Assembly (NCBI RefSeq): GCF_018403185.1
Contig: NZ_BOSE01000008.1
Coordinates: 246,561-310,560, forward strand
DNA length: 64,000 nt
Direction: 5' to 3'
Origin: Paenibacillus montaniterrae
GTDB lineage: Bacteria; Bacillota; Bacilli; Paenibacillales; Paenibacillaceae
Shown here: piece by piece, positions 1 to 9,288 of the stretch
Layout of the letters: every line of letters starts with the position of its first letter
Numbering within the stretch: the first letter of the stretch is position 1
Position numbers and translations under genes: made by a program
The notes under the pieces: model-generated
The model's input: the letters and a program-made list of their open reading frames with translations, nothing else
Told to the model about the DNA's origin: nothing
Database searches by the model: none

Positions 1-971
1 TTCACCAGATGATCATCAAATTGCGAAAAATCAGTTAAGCGATAGGTCAGTCCTTTATAGTTAACCCACATATGTATCGAAGCTTCATGATTGTCCGGTT
101 TATAGGCAATGTAGCGAACTGATTCATCATAGGCCCTAGTCTCATCTTCGTCCATAGTTGCCCCTATTGCTGAAAAAACAGAGCTGGCCAGCGCTTTTGC
201 AGCTTGTTCGTCGCCGAATGCAGCTTGATAGATGCCAGCAGTATTGCTGTCTCTGGAAAGCTCCACCTCTGACGTCAGCTCTACTCCCTTCATGTTCATT
301 TTGTAAATATAATCGCTGCGCAAATTTCCCAGCTCTTTCATGGAATATACGGTAAATATGCTGCCGAATGCCAAAATCATTACTAGCATCGGTGCAGCAT
401 AACCAAACAGCTTTGCAGCTGACCGTTTCTGCCTATGGAAAAGCATCAACGCCAGCATTACTGCGCCGTAACCAAGCCATGCGCCAAATGTATTATTAAT
501 TAGGTCATCTATTTCAAAAACGCCTAGCGAACCGACGAGCTGAATAAGCTCAATAATTAATGAGAAAAGAAATCCGCATAAAACGGTAAGCCAAGCTTTT
601 TGAAGCCCTTTATGCCATAAAGGCAATAAGAATCCAAACGGAACAAACATCAAAATATTTAATATAATGTTTCTCCAACCACAGAACGACCATTGATTCC
701 ATGCTTCAATATAAGAATAAAAGGGCTGTAAGCTGTACGATGAGAAGAAGCTTCCTCTACTAAAAAATACTGCTCCAAACACTATGAAGAGATAACATAT
801 GCTGATTAATGTCAAAGCTGCGGTTCGTTTGCTAAATTTTTTGGAGCCTTTCATCAGCCTCTTGTACACGAAAAAGTATCCGACACTGAGTAAAACCGTC
901 AGTATAATAGCAGCTGCAATTCCAAGCGTCAAATACTCCTTGGCAAGTCTAACAACGTCGCTAAATCTCAT
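1..971 (-). CDS. VanZ-like family membrane protein, C-terminus beyond window edge
   Basis: This reading frame starts at an ATG behind AGGAAGG and is still open at base 1, so about 323 codons are visible and the end is missing. The first ~190 residues hold several hydrophobic segments with VanZ-type motifs: NIILNILMFVPFGFLLPL near residue 100, and IELIQL followed by DDLINNTFGAWLGY near residues 140–160. VanZ itself gives low-level teicoplanin resistance, but most VanZ-like proteins have no known role. After a last membrane segment (~residues 190–210) comes a soluble region of at least 110 residues that I do not recognise. Family assignment is firm; function is unknown. Confidence 0.8.
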   Translation of the reverse strand, partial: MRFSDVVRLAKEYLTLGIAAAIILTVLLSVGYFFVYKRLMKGSKKFSKRTAALTLISICYLFIVFGAVFFSRGSFFSSYSLQPFYSYIEAWNQWSFCGWRNIILNILMFVPFGFLLPLWHKGLQKAWLTVLCGFLFSLIIELIQLVGSLGVFEIDDLINNTFGAWLGYGAVMLALMLFHRQKRSAAKLFGYAAPMLVMILAFGSIFTVYSMKELGNLRSDYIYKMNMKGVELTSEVELSRDSNTAGIYQAAFGDEQAAKALASSVFSAIGATMDEDETRAYDESVRYIAYKPDNHEASIHMWVNYKGLTYRLTDFSQFDDHLV

Positions 972-1066
972 TACATTTTCCTTCCTAATATTTTAATTTT
1001 TTCCTTTAGTTTATATATGCCTTCCCAAGCCCCAGTCGAACCGAATTATCAGGAAAATTGCTACAT

Positions 1067-1858
1067 TTATTTCACTAAATCACTGAATCTTTCGGGAATC
1101 GGCAACTCGTCAAGCTTTATCCCTTCCGGGGCAATCTTCCCGCCAAACATCCAAGTTGAGTAGCGCTGCATTACATCACGCGCCTTCATAAATCGTGTAT
1201 CTCCATCCAATTGACGAGTGTCCCAATATTCAGCTTCCTCGTCAATTCCTGTCGGGTCTGGCGATTCTGTATTGCTCCAAGAAAGATTATCTACCGCACC
1301 TGTGAACGCTTTGTCAATCTCCAATACCATTCGAACTAATGTCGAATCTTTATGTTTAGCCCAAGGAGAACTCCCGTCAGCATCGGTATTCAAAACAATT
1401 GCAGCTCCGCGTTCCAGTTCTTCCGCATACAAAGTTTTGAATATATTGTGGTTCTCGGTGAGCATGCTCGCTACTTCTTCGGCCGAAAGCTGGAAATCCC
1501 CTAAGCCTTGTACCTCTGCAACTCCAAGAATATACGCATCAATCACTTGGTAGGAATGTTCAAGTAGCGCTTTAGTAGCTTCGCTACGGTCATCAACATA
1601 TTCCAAAATTTCATTATCAACAAACTTTGTCGCCCCGGAACCATCCGTTTTGTACATAATGCCTTTCTTTGTTTCTTCTGCGTTTGTTTGCGGGTTCCAT
1701 TCCTTGTATTCAGTTTCAACGACTGTTTTTCCATTCTGATTTGTACGTTCATTTTCAATATTGTTTCCTTCTGCATTAGCAAATACGATTGTTGCCCCTA
1801 TCAGTACCAGTAAGATGACAGCCGAAGATATACCTAACCAAATAGGCTTGTTTTTCAT
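1067..1858 (-). CDS. Hypothetical secreted or membrane-anchored protein
   Basis: I do not recognise this 263-residue protein. Residues 1–29 look like a signal peptide or signal anchor: a lysine, then a long hydrophobic stretch ending FANA. The rest is acidic, soluble and mostly helical in character, with no cysteine, so it is not a lipoprotein. I chose the ATG at 1858 because it lies 6–7 bases after GGGG; an in-frame ATG two codons upstream abuts the same GGGG and is too close. The gene follows its own ~140-bp upstream gap, and the VanZ-like gene lies 95 bp downstream on the same strand, so the two might be co-transcribed. Confidence 0.6.
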   Translation of the reverse strand: MKNKPIWLGISSAVILLVLIGATIVFANAEGNNIENERTNQNGKTVVETEYKEWNPQTNAEETKKGIMYKTDGSGATKFVDNEILEYVDDRSEATKALLEHSYQVIDAYILGVAEVQGLGDFQLSAEEVASMLTENHNIFKTLYAEELERGAAIVLNTDADGSSPWAKHKDSTLVRMVLEIDKAFTGAVDNLSWSNTESPDPTGIDEEAEYWDTRQLDGDTRFMKARDVMQRYSTWMFGGKIAPEGIKLDELPIPERFSDLVK

Positions 1859-1944
1859 ACACATCCCCCTAACTAAATCAGCTTAATATTTCCAACAATT
1901 GATAGTATTGACGACAATTTTGCTAGAAGGGTTTCATTTTCCAC

Positions 1945-1988
1945 AAAAAAACGGATGCTGTTCCGCAATAAGGAACAGATCCGTTTTT
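1945..1988 (-). terminator. Rho-independent terminator after the 2006–2719 gene
   Basis: A near-perfect stem (ACGGATgCTGTTCC paired with GGAACAGATCCGT) around a 7-base loop is followed on the minus strand by a run of T. It sits 17 bp after the stop of the upstream minus-strand gene. Confidence 0.85.
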
Positions 1989-2005
1989 CTACACGCTGCT
2001 ATGCT

Positions 2006-2719
2006 TTAATATTTTTCAAGTATGGCCATCAGCTCGTCGTATTCTTCCCTGCTTAGATGCTGAGCCATCATTTGCTGAATGTCCAGCAGCTCCTGCTCGG
2101 TCAGCCCATCCTCAAGATAAGTTGAAAACATTTGCCACGACTCGGGAGGAAGCTTGTTCATCATTAGCTCAAACATCCGCTCTTTATCCTCCATCGCTAT
2201 GCTTTCTTTGGATGCATCGATTTCTTCTGGCGTAATCGTTGGCGTGCCGCCGCCTTCAATCGGAGCTAACGCCTCCTGCGCCGGCTCCAGGCTATCGTCG
2301 AACTCGGCAGCATTTGATGAAGTGTCACCTTCTTCATTGACTTCTTCATTGACTTCTTCATTGACGCCTTCGCCACTGCCTGGCTCAGCAGCATCCTCAT
2401 CGTCAGCTTGCGTCCCGGCTTCCTGATCAGGCGAGTCCAACGGCTCCTCTTCCGACTCCTTGCCGCCCTGCGCTTCAGTGGATGCATCAGCTACTTCTTT
2501 TTCTACCACTTCATCCTGTACTGTTCTCTGCTTGCCCCACAGCATGCCCCAAACGTCAGCAAAGGCAACAGGCTCCACCTCCAGCGGAAGCTCAAACTGC
2601 TTAACCAAGGATTGTACATAACTGGTTACGACGTATCCTGTCGTCCAAATTGATAATATACAAGCAATAAGTACAGTTGCTACAATTCTCGCTATCCACA
2701 ATCCAATCTTCCAGGCCAT
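2006..2719 (-). CDS. Hypothetical protein, N-terminal membrane anchor with acidic linker
   Basis: Not recognised as a named family. The start is the ATG at 2719, after GAGGAG; a frame extension to 2770 exists but has no ribosome-binding site. Residues 3–33 form a transmembrane segment (WKIGLWIARIVATVLIACIL). A strongly acidic, low-complexity linker (~residues 75–170) follows, containing a short tandem repeat of Asn-Glu-Glu-Val. The last ~65 residues are a helical, amphipathic domain rich in Met, Leu and Glu (PPESWQMF, YLEDGLTEQE). The gene lies downstream of purA and has its own terminator. Its role cannot be read from the sequence. Confidence 0.6.
   Translation of the reverse strand: MAWKIGLWIARIVATVLIACILSIWTTGYVVTSYVQSLVKQFELPLEVEPVAFADVWGMLWGKQRTVQDEVVEKEVADASTEAQGGKESEEEPLDSPDQEAGTQADDEDAAEPGSGEGVNEEVNEEVNEEGDTSSNAAEFDDSLEPAQEALAPIEGGGTPTITPEEIDASKESIAMEDKERMFELMMNKLPPESWQMFSTYLEDGLTEQELLDIQQMMAQHLSREEYDELMAILEKY
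2331..2366. repeat. 12-bp tandem repeat, three copies, inside a coding sequence
   Basis: The unit cttcttcattga is repeated about three times without interruption. It encodes the repeated Asn-Glu-Glu-Val block of the acidic linker in the minus-strand gene. The unit is a multiple of three, so copy-number change would keep the frame. Confidence 0.75.
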
Positions 2720-2863
2720 TTCTCCCAACTCCTCAAACTTTCCATTTGATATGTGCCTATGCCCGTCCAAAAATAGAGGACAATTACTTCAAAAAGCATA
2801 GACGTTTCTATCATTATTGACAGTTTGAGAGTTGATCATTCTAGCAAATCGCATTTTCGCCAA

Positions 2864-2910
2864 ATAAAAAGCTTTGCCAACAGTGTGAAACTCACATCGT
2901 CGACAAAGCT
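2864..2910 (-). terminator. Terminator after purA
   Basis: On the minus strand, AGCTTTG and CAAAGCT close a long imperfect stem, followed by TTTTTAT, 22 bp past the purA stop. Confidence 0.8.
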
Positions 2911-2931
2911 ATGATTATGCCTATAGTAATC

Positions 2932-4218
2932 TTATTCGTAAATTGGCAATACTTGATTCGTTTGCTCACGATTACGGCCAACCGAGAAAATTGCAATTGG
3001 AATGCCTGTTAGCTCCGAAATACGGTTAACGAAATTCAAGGTGTTCTGCGGAAGATCCTCCAAGCGCTTCACATTGGAAATGTCCTCGCTCCAGCCCGGC
3101 AGCTCTTCATAAATCGCTTCGCATTCGCTTACTGCCTTCAAGCTCGCAGGATAGTTATAAATGACTTCGCCGCGATATTTATAGCCCGTGCAAATTTTCA
3201 CCGTCTCAAGTCCTGTCAGTACGTCAAGCGAGTTCAAGGACAAGCCGGTAATACCGCTAACACGACGCGCATGACGGACAACAACCGTGTCGAACCAGCC
3301 GACGCGGCGCGGACGGCCTGTAACTGTTCCATACTCATTGCCCTTGTCGCGAATAAGCTGACCGATCTCATTGTCCTGCTCGGTCGGGAACGGACCATCG
3401 CCAACGCGAGTCGTATACGCTTTGGCTACACCGATAACCTGCTTAATGCGGGAAGGTCCTACGCCAGAGCCGATGCATACGCCGCCTGCCGACGGGTTGG
3501 AGGATGTCACGTATGGATAGGTGCCTTGGTCGATATCAAGCATTACGCCTTGCGCGCCCTCGAACAATACCTTCTTATTGGCATCAATCGCATCATTCAG
3601 CACAACAGATGTGTCAGTCACATACGGACGCAGCACCCCTGCAAAGCCAAGATAATCCTTAATAATTTGCTCAGCGTCAACAGGCTCTGCGCCATAGACT
3701 TGCTGAATCAATTGATTTTTCTCTTTCACAATTGCGCGCACGCGAGCCGTAAACTCTTCCGGATCCATAAGATCAGCAATACGAATACCGCTGCGTGAAG
3801 CTTTATCCATATAGCAAGGGCCAATTCCCTTGCGAGTCGTACCAATTTTGTTGTCGCCTTTACGATCCTCTTCAAGCGCATCAAGAATAAGATGATATGG
3901 CATAATAACATGTGCGCGATCACTAATAACGAGATTATCGGTTGAGAAGCCGTTTTCATGAATATACTCAATTTCAGCAATAAGTGCCTCAGGATTAATA
4001 ACCATACCGTTACCAATGACACATGTTTTATTCGTATTGAAGATACCAGAAGGAATCATCGTCAGCTTATATTTTTTATTATCAATTAAAATCGTGTGAC
4101 CGGCATTGTTACCGCCTTGGTAGCGTGCAACGACATCTGCACCTTCCGCAAGAAAATCGGTAATTTTACCTTTCCCTTCATCTCCCCACTGCGTACCAAC
4201 AACTACAACTGTTGACAT
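2932..4218 (-). CDS. purA: Adenylosuccinate synthetase
   Basis: PurA joins IMP and aspartate using GTP to make adenylosuccinate, the first committed step from IMP to AMP, in the cytosol. The protein has 428 residues, normal for the family. It shows the N-terminal GTP loop GTQWGDEGKGK, the NNAGHT segment, and the conserved block GTTRKGIGP. The start is the ATG at 4218, seven bases after GGAGG; an in-frame ATG two codons earlier sits on the ribosome-binding site. It is transcribed alone between two terminators. The order purA–helicase–rplI–gdpP–yybS matches the purA side of the Bacillus subtilis origin region. Confidence 0.97.
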   Translation of the reverse strand: MSTVVVVGTQWGDEGKGKITDFLAEGADVVARYQGGNNAGHTILIDNKKYKLTMIPSGIFNTNKTCVIGNGMVINPEALIAEIEYIHENGFSTDNLVISDRAHVIMPYHLILDALEEDRKGDNKIGTTRKGIGPCYMDKASRSGIRIADLMDPEEFTARVRAIVKEKNQLIQQVYGAEPVDAEQIIKDYLGFAGVLRPYVTDTSVVLNDAIDANKKVLFEGAQGVMLDIDQGTYPYVTSSNPSAGGVCIGSGVGPSRIKQVIGVAKAYTTRVGDGPFPTEQDNEIGQLIRDKGNEYGTVTGRPRRVGWFDTVVVRHARRVSGITGLSLNSLDVLTGLETVKICTGYKYRGEVIYNYPASLKAVSECEAIYEELPGWSEDISNVKRLEDLPQNTLNFVNRISELTGIPIAIFSVGRNREQTNQVLPIYE

Positions 4219-4234
4219 AACCATACCTCCACTC

Positions 4235-4262
4235 GATGTCTTCCATCGATTAATTTAAGACA
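4235..4262 (-). promoter_or_regulatory. Hairpin in the purA 5' leader
   Basis: A 7-bp inverted repeat (ATGTCTT / AAGACAT) lies just upstream of the purA ribosome-binding site on the minus strand. I see no clear PurR box and no clean -35/-10 pair, so its role is open. Confidence 0.35.
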
Positions 4263-4351
4263 TGAAAGTTCATATTATCTATATGCTGCAAATACTTCGC
4301 CGTTACAGAAACAGCATTTATATTTTATCAATGAGACCATTAAAAGTCAAA

Positions 4352-4380
4352 CAAAAAAGCGAACAAATCATATTGCTCGC
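4352..4380 (-). terminator. Terminator after the replicative helicase gene
   Basis: On the minus strand GCGAgCAA and TTGTTCGC form a stem with loop TATGAT, followed by TTTTTTG, about 20 bp after the helicase stop. Confidence 0.8.
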
Positions 4381-4399
4381 TAAATAAATGTTCGGATAT

Positions 4400-5761
4400 T
4401 TATGATGCCTGAGACGGATCCTGATGATTTCGATCAAGGTTCACAAATTTATTGAAATTTTTAAGAAATACAAGCTCTACCGTTCCTACTGGGCCGTTCC
4501 GCTGCTTGGCGATAATAATCTCGATAATATTTTTCTTTTCCGACTCTTTATCATAGTAATCGTCGCGGTATAAGAACGAAACAATATCAGCATCCTGCTC
4601 GATCGAGCCCGATTCCCGCAGGTCGGACATCATCGGCCGCTTATCCTGACGCTGCTCAACGCCGCGGCTGAGCTGTGACAGTGCAATCACCGGCACTTCC
4701 AATTCACGGGCAATCTGCTTTAATGTACGGGAAATTTCCGATACCTCCTGCTGCCGGTTTTCACCAGCCTTGCCGCGTCCGGAAATAAGCTGCAAGTAAT
4801 CGATCAAAATCATGCCGAGCCCTTTTTCCTTCTTTAGACGGCGGCATTTGGCGCGAATATCGGCTACCGTAATCCCCGGCGTATCATCAATGTAAATTTG
4901 CGCCTCGGACAAAGCACCAATTGCCATCGTCAGCTTCTCCCAATCGTCCGGCTCCAAGTTACCTGTGCGCAAGCGGGTCGCATCCACATTCGCCTCTGCG
5001 CAAATCATACGATTCACAAGCTGTGCCGCCGACATCTCGAGTGAAAAGATTGCGACGGTTTCCTTCGCACGCACGCCTACATTTTGCGCAATATTTAAGG
5101 CGAACGCAGTTTTACCAACGGAGGGACGAGCCGCTACAATAATCAAGTCACTGCGCTGGAAGCCCGCTGTCATCCGATCCAGATCGACGAAGCCCGAAGG
5201 GATCCCCGTCGTGCCGCCCCGATTGGCATATAAAAACTCGACCTTCTCAAAAACCTCCATCAGCACATCGCGAATCGAAATAAATCCGCTGCTGGAGCGC
5301 CGATTGGATATTTCCAATATTTTTTTCTCGGCATCGCTCAGCAAACTGCTAACATCATCAGCGCTGGCATAGCCGTCTGAGACGATGTTGGTCGCCGTAC
5401 GAATAAGACGGCGCAGCATCGACTTTTCCTCTACAATTTGTGCATAATACTCCACATTGGCCGCAGTAGGCACCGAGTTGGCCAGCTTCGCCAAATAACT
5501 GACGCCGCCAATCTCCTCCAGCGTCCCCATATCCTGCAGATGAGCTGTCAATGTAACGAGGTCAATTGGCTGATTGTTCTCTCCTAGCTCAATCATGGCC
5601 TCAAAGATCAATTGATGGGCAGTGCTGTAAAAATCCTCACTTTTGACGCGCTCCATCGCAGCAATCAATGCCTCTGGCTGCAGCAGCGCAGCGCCGATAA
5701 CAGCCTGCTCGGCCTCCATATTTTGCGGCGGCACACGATCAAATATTGCCTCTGAATTCAT
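4400..5761 (-). CDS. dnaB: Replicative DNA helicase (DnaB; called DnaC in B. subtilis)
   Basis: This hexameric 5'-3' helicase unwinds DNA at the replication fork and contacts primase and the loader. The 453-residue protein has the N-terminal DnaB domain (PPQNMEAEQAVIGAAL) and a RecA-like C-terminal ATPase domain. The Walker A loop is ARPSVGKTAF near residue 210, the Walker B region is MILIDYLQLISG, and SRTLKQIARELEVPVIALSQLSR follows in two adjoining blocks. The start is an ATG near AGAGG. It follows rplI by about 36 bp and probably shares transcription with yybS, gdpP and rplI, ending at the terminator downstream. Nothing is unusual. Confidence 0.97.
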   Translation of the reverse strand: MNSEAIFDRVPPQNMEAEQAVIGAALLQPEALIAAMERVKSEDFYSTAHQLIFEAMIELGENNQPIDLVTLTAHLQDMGTLEEIGGVSYLAKLANSVPTAANVEYYAQIVEEKSMLRRLIRTATNIVSDGYASADDVSSLLSDAEKKILEISNRRSSSGFISIRDVLMEVFEKVEFLYANRGGTTGIPSGFVDLDRMTAGFQRSDLIIVAARPSVGKTAFALNIAQNVGVRAKETVAIFSLEMSAAQLVNRMICAEANVDATRLRTGNLEPDDWEKLTMAIGALSEAQIYIDDTPGITVADIRAKCRRLKKEKGLGMILIDYLQLISGRGKAGENRQQEVSEISRTLKQIARELEVPVIALSQLSRGVEQRQDKRPMMSDLRESGSIEQDADIVSFLYRDDYYDKESEKKNIIEIIIAKQRNGPVGTVELVFLKNFNKFVNLDRNHQDPSQAS

Positions 5762-5797
5762 AGCCCTTTACCTCTCTTCTCGTTACATCATTGCACG

Positions 5798-6241
5798 TTA
5801 TTCTTCAACAGCCTGTACTTTAAGGTTGATCTTCACATCATGGTGCAGCTTCACAGGCACTTGTGTTGTGCCTAGCGAGCGAATTGGATCGTCCAGCTCA
5901 ATTTTGCGCTTATCGATTTTGTAGCCTTGCTTGGCTAGCGCCTCAGCGATTTGCTTGCTTGTAATCGCGCCAAACAAGCGGCCGCCCTCGCCTGCCTTCG
6001 CTTTTACTTGAACGGTAATTTGCTCGAGCTTCTCGCCCAGCTTGATTGCATCCTCTTTTTCCTTTTGCTTGCGCTTTTCTTCAGCTGCTTTTTGCATATC
6101 CAACGTCTTCACATTGCCGTCCGAAGCAATTTTCACTAAATTTTTTGGCAATAGGAAGTTGCGAACATAGCCTTCCGACAAATCTTTAATTTCCCCTTTT
6201 TTGCCTTGACCCTTTACATCCTGCAAAAAAATGACCTTCAT
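5798..6241 (-). CDS. rplI: 50S ribosomal protein L9
   Basis: L9 binds 23S rRNA at the base of the L1 stalk and reaches across the ribosome. The 147-residue protein starts MKVIFLQDVKGQGKKGE, the family's N-terminal RNA-binding domain, with the conserved GYVRNFLLPK at residues 24–33. A long connecting helix (KAAEEKRKQKEKED) and a C-terminal domain (GRLFGAITSKQIAEAL) follow. The start ATG overlaps the gdpP stop by four bases, implying translational coupling with gdpP. Confidence 0.97.
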   Translation of the reverse strand: MKVIFLQDVKGQGKKGEIKDLSEGYVRNFLLPKNLVKIASDGNVKTLDMQKAAEEKRKQKEKEDAIKLGEKLEQITVQVKAKAGEGGRLFGAITSKQIAEALAKQGYKIDKRKIELDDPIRSLGTTQVPVKLHHDVKINLKVQAVEE

Positions 6242-8199
6242 TCAAATAACCCCTCTTCTTCATCAATTTGTTTCAGTACAGCCTTTAATTGGGCTGCTAC
6301 CTCATCAACCGATCCTTCGAGCTGCGCGGCAGCATTCGTTAAATGACCGCCGCCTCCCATTCGCTCCATAATGACCTGCACATTGATTTGGCCAAACGAT
6401 CTTGCGCTAATGCCGATCAAGCCATCTGGACGCTCGGCGATAACGAACGAGGCATAAATATTGGACATATTAAGCAGCGTGTCAGCTGATTGAGCAATGA
6501 GTAGCTGCGGCTTCACTTCGCCTTCGGCAACAACTGCAATCGCAATATGCTCATAGTGAATCGTTGCATGCTTAATAATTTCCGATTTTGAAATATAACC
6601 GTGCAGATCCTCCTGCAGCATCCGCTGAATCATCGAGGAATCTGCGCCATTGCGCCGCAAAAAGGAAGCCGCTTCAAATGTTCTGGCACCTGTGCGCAGC
6701 GCAAAGCTCTTCGTATCGACCGTAATGCCGGCAAGCAGCGAGGTCGCCTCACGAACATCGAGCGAGATGCGGTCATGAATATATTGCAGCAGCTCCGTTA
6801 CGAGCTCACAGGTAGAGGAAGCGTACGGCTCCAAATAAACAAGCGTAGCATTGCTAAGAAACTCCTCGCTGCGGCGATGGTGGTCAATAACCGCAATGCG
6901 CTCCGTCATCGACAGCAGCTTCGGCTCCGCTACCATCGAAGCCTTGTGCGTATCCACGACAACAGCAAGCGTATTGCTGTTCATAAGGCCAAACGCCTGC
7001 TCTGGCGTAACAAAGCGCTGCGCGATTTTTTCATCCTCGCGCAACAGCTCCATCATACGGTCTATCGAAGGATTGACGCCCTCCAGCACAATATAGCTTT
7101 CCTTGCCCAGCATGCGCGCTGCCTTCAACACACCAACAGCTGCTCCAATCGCATCCGTATCCGGAATGCGATGACCCATAATAACTACATTGTAGCTTTC
7201 CTTAATCAAATCGCGCAATGTATGCGCCACGACGCGTGCGCGAACTCTCGTCCGCTTTTCTACAGCGTTTGTTTTGCCTCCGTAAAAGGTTTGACGCGTG
7301 CCAAACTTAACAGTTGCCTGGTCGCCGCCGCGGCCAAGTGCAATATCAAGGCTGCGGTGCACCCACTGTCCTAGCTCGGTAATATACTCGGCACCCGCTG
7401 CAAAGCCGATGCTTAGCGTGATCGGAATTTTCTGATCGCTGGTCTGCTCGCGCACCTCGTCCAAAATATCGAAGCGGGTTTGCTCCAATATTCTTAACGT
7501 GCGCTGATCCGTAATGAGCAAGAAGCGGTCTGACGTTAGCCGCTTCAAAAAGATCTCATAGCGCTGCGCCCAATCGGTAATCATGCTCGTCACTTTCGAC
7601 AGCAGTGTAGTGCGCTGGTTATCATCCAGCCCTTGCGCTACTTCCTCCAAATTATCGATCATGACAATGCCCAAAGCCAGCCGCTCCTCATCATACTTCT
7701 TCTGAATCGCCCATGACTCGGTAATGTCGTTCACATAGACGACGCGCGCTTTATCGCGTACTGTCAAGCGGTACATTCTTTGATTGAGCGTCAGCTCGAT
7801 TGGCGCCTGCGAATCCTTGGTCGATGACAAGCCAGGAAACAGCTTGTTGAGCGGCTCGCCTACCAGATTTTCATGCTGAAACAAGTTGGCGATATACGGG
7901 TTATGCCATTCAACCGTATACTCCTCATTAAAGATAACAATACCGAATGGCAGCTGCTGAAAAATATCGGTGCCGCTCGTTTTCAATCGATAGGACAGTG
8001 TTTGCACATACTGCTTGAATTCGCGGCGAAACGCGCGCTCGGCTATGTACATATAAACTGCGGCTGCAATCGTCAGCAGTAGCCCGATTAATCCCGGAAC
8101 CCAATGATAATAGCTCAAGCCAACCGATAGCAAAAACATAATAACCAAAGACAATACATGATGCAGTCCATGCCAGCGCTTTGACAAAAAATTTGGCAT
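6238..8199 (-). CDS. gdpP: Cyclic-di-AMP phosphodiesterase GdpP
   Basis: GdpP (YybT) hydrolyses the second messenger c-di-AMP to pApA at the membrane and so affects potassium balance, wall stress and beta-lactam tolerance. The 653-residue protein has two N-terminal membrane helices (~residues 10–52), a PAS domain (~75–150, VIFNEEYTVEWHNPY), a degenerate GGDEF domain (~170–300) and a DHH/DHHA1 domain. Metal ligands are visible in GHRIPDTDAIGA, VVDTHK and VIDHHR, and the substrate loop is GGGGH near residue 620. The gene lies between yybS and rplI, overlapping the latter. The divergent neighbour is ktrAB, a known class of c-di-AMP target. Confidence 0.95.
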   Translation of the reverse strand: MPNFLSKRWHGLHHVLSLVIMFLLSVGLSYYHWVPGLIGLLLTIAAAVYMYIAERAFRREFKQYVQTLSYRLKTSGTDIFQQLPFGIVIFNEEYTVEWHNPYIANLFQHENLVGEPLNKLFPGLSSTKDSQAPIELTLNQRMYRLTVRDKARVVYVNDITESWAIQKKYDEERLALGIVMIDNLEEVAQGLDDNQRTTLLSKVTSMITDWAQRYEIFLKRLTSDRFLLITDQRTLRILEQTRFDILDEVREQTSDQKIPITLSIGFAAGAEYITELGQWVHRSLDIALGRGGDQATVKFGTRQTFYGGKTNAVEKRTRVRARVVAHTLRDLIKESYNVVIMGHRIPDTDAIGAAVGVLKAARMLGKESYIVLEGVNPSIDRMMELLREDEKIAQRFVTPEQAFGLMNSNTLAVVVDTHKASMVAEPKLLSMTERIAVIDHHRRSEEFLSNATLVYLEPYASSTCELVTELLQYIHDRISLDVREATSLLAGITVDTKSFALRTGARTFEAASFLRRNGADSSMIQRMLQEDLHGYISKSEIIKHATIHYEHIAIAVVAEGEVKPQLLIAQSADTLLNMSNIYASFVIAERPDGLIGISARSFGQINVQVIMERMGGGGHLTNAAAQLEGSVDEVAAQLKAVLKQIDEEEGLFE

Positions 8200-8224
8200 A
8201 TGAAAATCGCTCCTGTGCCTATTG

Positions 8225-9124
8225 TTACTTAGAAATCATCTTTCTAAGCGGAAAAGCTGTGTCCAAAACACCAATAATGCTTGCTGGCGGCAGCAGCAGT
8301 ACTGGAAATGCAATAAGGAATGGAACCACTTTCGACCAGCCGCGATTGTCAGCGATATAATAGAAAAAGCCCACTGCCTGAATCGCAAACACGATGCTCA
8401 AGGCTGGAACAAGATTCATAATCGCAAGCGTCATAAACGAGCCATCTGTCGGATCGATCGTAAGCTCTAACAAATAGGCAATAAAGTAAATAAAAACTAA
8501 CGAGCGCGGCAATTTCCAATCCTTAGCCCGAGGGTAAGCAGCAACGTCGATTCCCTCTGCATTAACAAGTCTACGCGCAACATAATGAGAGCATACCACG
8601 ATAAGCAATGCCATAACGAAAAACACTAACGGGATCATGTTAATCATCATTTTAACAAAGCTGTCGATCATATCGGTATTCCACACGAGCACCGGAAAGC
8701 CTTCGTTTGCCGTATTCATCATCGTCGTAAGGGTTTTGCCCATATCAGACAATAAGGAAATTTTCAGCACATTTTCCATGACGAACAGACCGATCATCAG
8801 CATTAAAATGACTAACGCAATCATCTTCGGAATGATTTTATTGGATGCCAAGCCTTTTTTGTAATATTCTCCAAGAGCAATGCCTGGAATAATCGCAAAT
8901 ACACTAAAGCCAATAAATACAACAGGGTCCACGATCAAACAACCAATGATCAGCACAACAAGCGAATGCACAATAAATGCATTTCGGCTTAGCAGAGAAT
9001 AAAGGACCGTATATGGAACCAACATAAGCAATAACGCGATGAAGTTTAACCCAGGCACAACCATCAGAAAGGTGCTTGCCAGGGCGATGGCGCTCCATAA
9101 TATCGGCTTCTTACCAGTTTTCAA
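8225..9124 (-). CDS. yybS: YybS family membrane protein (DUF2232)
   Basis: This ~300-residue integral membrane protein belongs to the DUF2232/YybS family, usually found directly upstream of gdpP and rplI in Bacillales. Seven or eight hydrophobic segments can be seen, including WSAIALASTFLMVVPGLNFI and LPRSLVFIYFIAYLLEL. Its biochemical role is not established; S-component-like transport has been proposed from sequence. The best start is the TTG at 9124, five bases after a full GAGGTGA; a GTG three codons upstream overlaps that site. The stop lies 25 bp before gdpP, so the two genes are co-transcribed. Confidence 0.85.
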   Translation of the reverse strand: MKTGKKPILWSAIALASTFLMVVPGLNFIALLLMLVPYTVLYSLLSRNAFIVHSLVVLIIGCLIVDPVVFIGFSVFAIIPGIALGEYYKKGLASNKIIPKMIALVILMLMIGLFVMENVLKISLLSDMGKTLTTMMNTANEGFPVLVWNTDMIDSFVKMMINMIPLVFFVMALLIVVCSHYVARRLVNAEGIDVAAYPRAKDWKLPRSLVFIYFIAYLLELTIDPTDGSFMTLAIMNLVPALSIVFAIQAVGFFYYIADNRGWSKVVPFLIAFPVLLLPPASIIGVLDTAFPLRKMISK

Positions 9125-9171
9125 ATCATTCACCTCAAGACGTCAAAATCACAACATTTACACTAACCATT

Positions 9172-9180
9172 ATTATATCA
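9172..9180 (-). promoter_or_regulatory. Extended -10 promoter for yybS–gdpP–rplI–dnaB
   Basis: The minus strand reads TGATATAAT, an extended -10 (TGnTATAAT), about 48 bp upstream of the yybS start. No good -35 hexamer is present, as expected for an extended -10 promoter. Confidence 0.5.
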
Positions 9181-9259
9181 TAAATTATGCCCCGCCGTGT
9201 GGTCACTCATTAGGTTAGGGCAATGGTACATATTCGTTAAATATTCAAGCAAAATTTAA

Positions 9260-9288
9260 TTGTATTTTACAGCACAGATGATTATGAT
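9260..9288 (+). promoter_or_regulatory. Promoter for ktrAB
   Basis: TTGTAT, a 17-bp spacer and TATGAT form a vegetative-type promoter 68 bp upstream of the ktrA start. The 9134–9355 gap between the divergent yybS and ktrA genes shows no ydaO-type c-di-AMP riboswitch. Confidence 0.5.
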
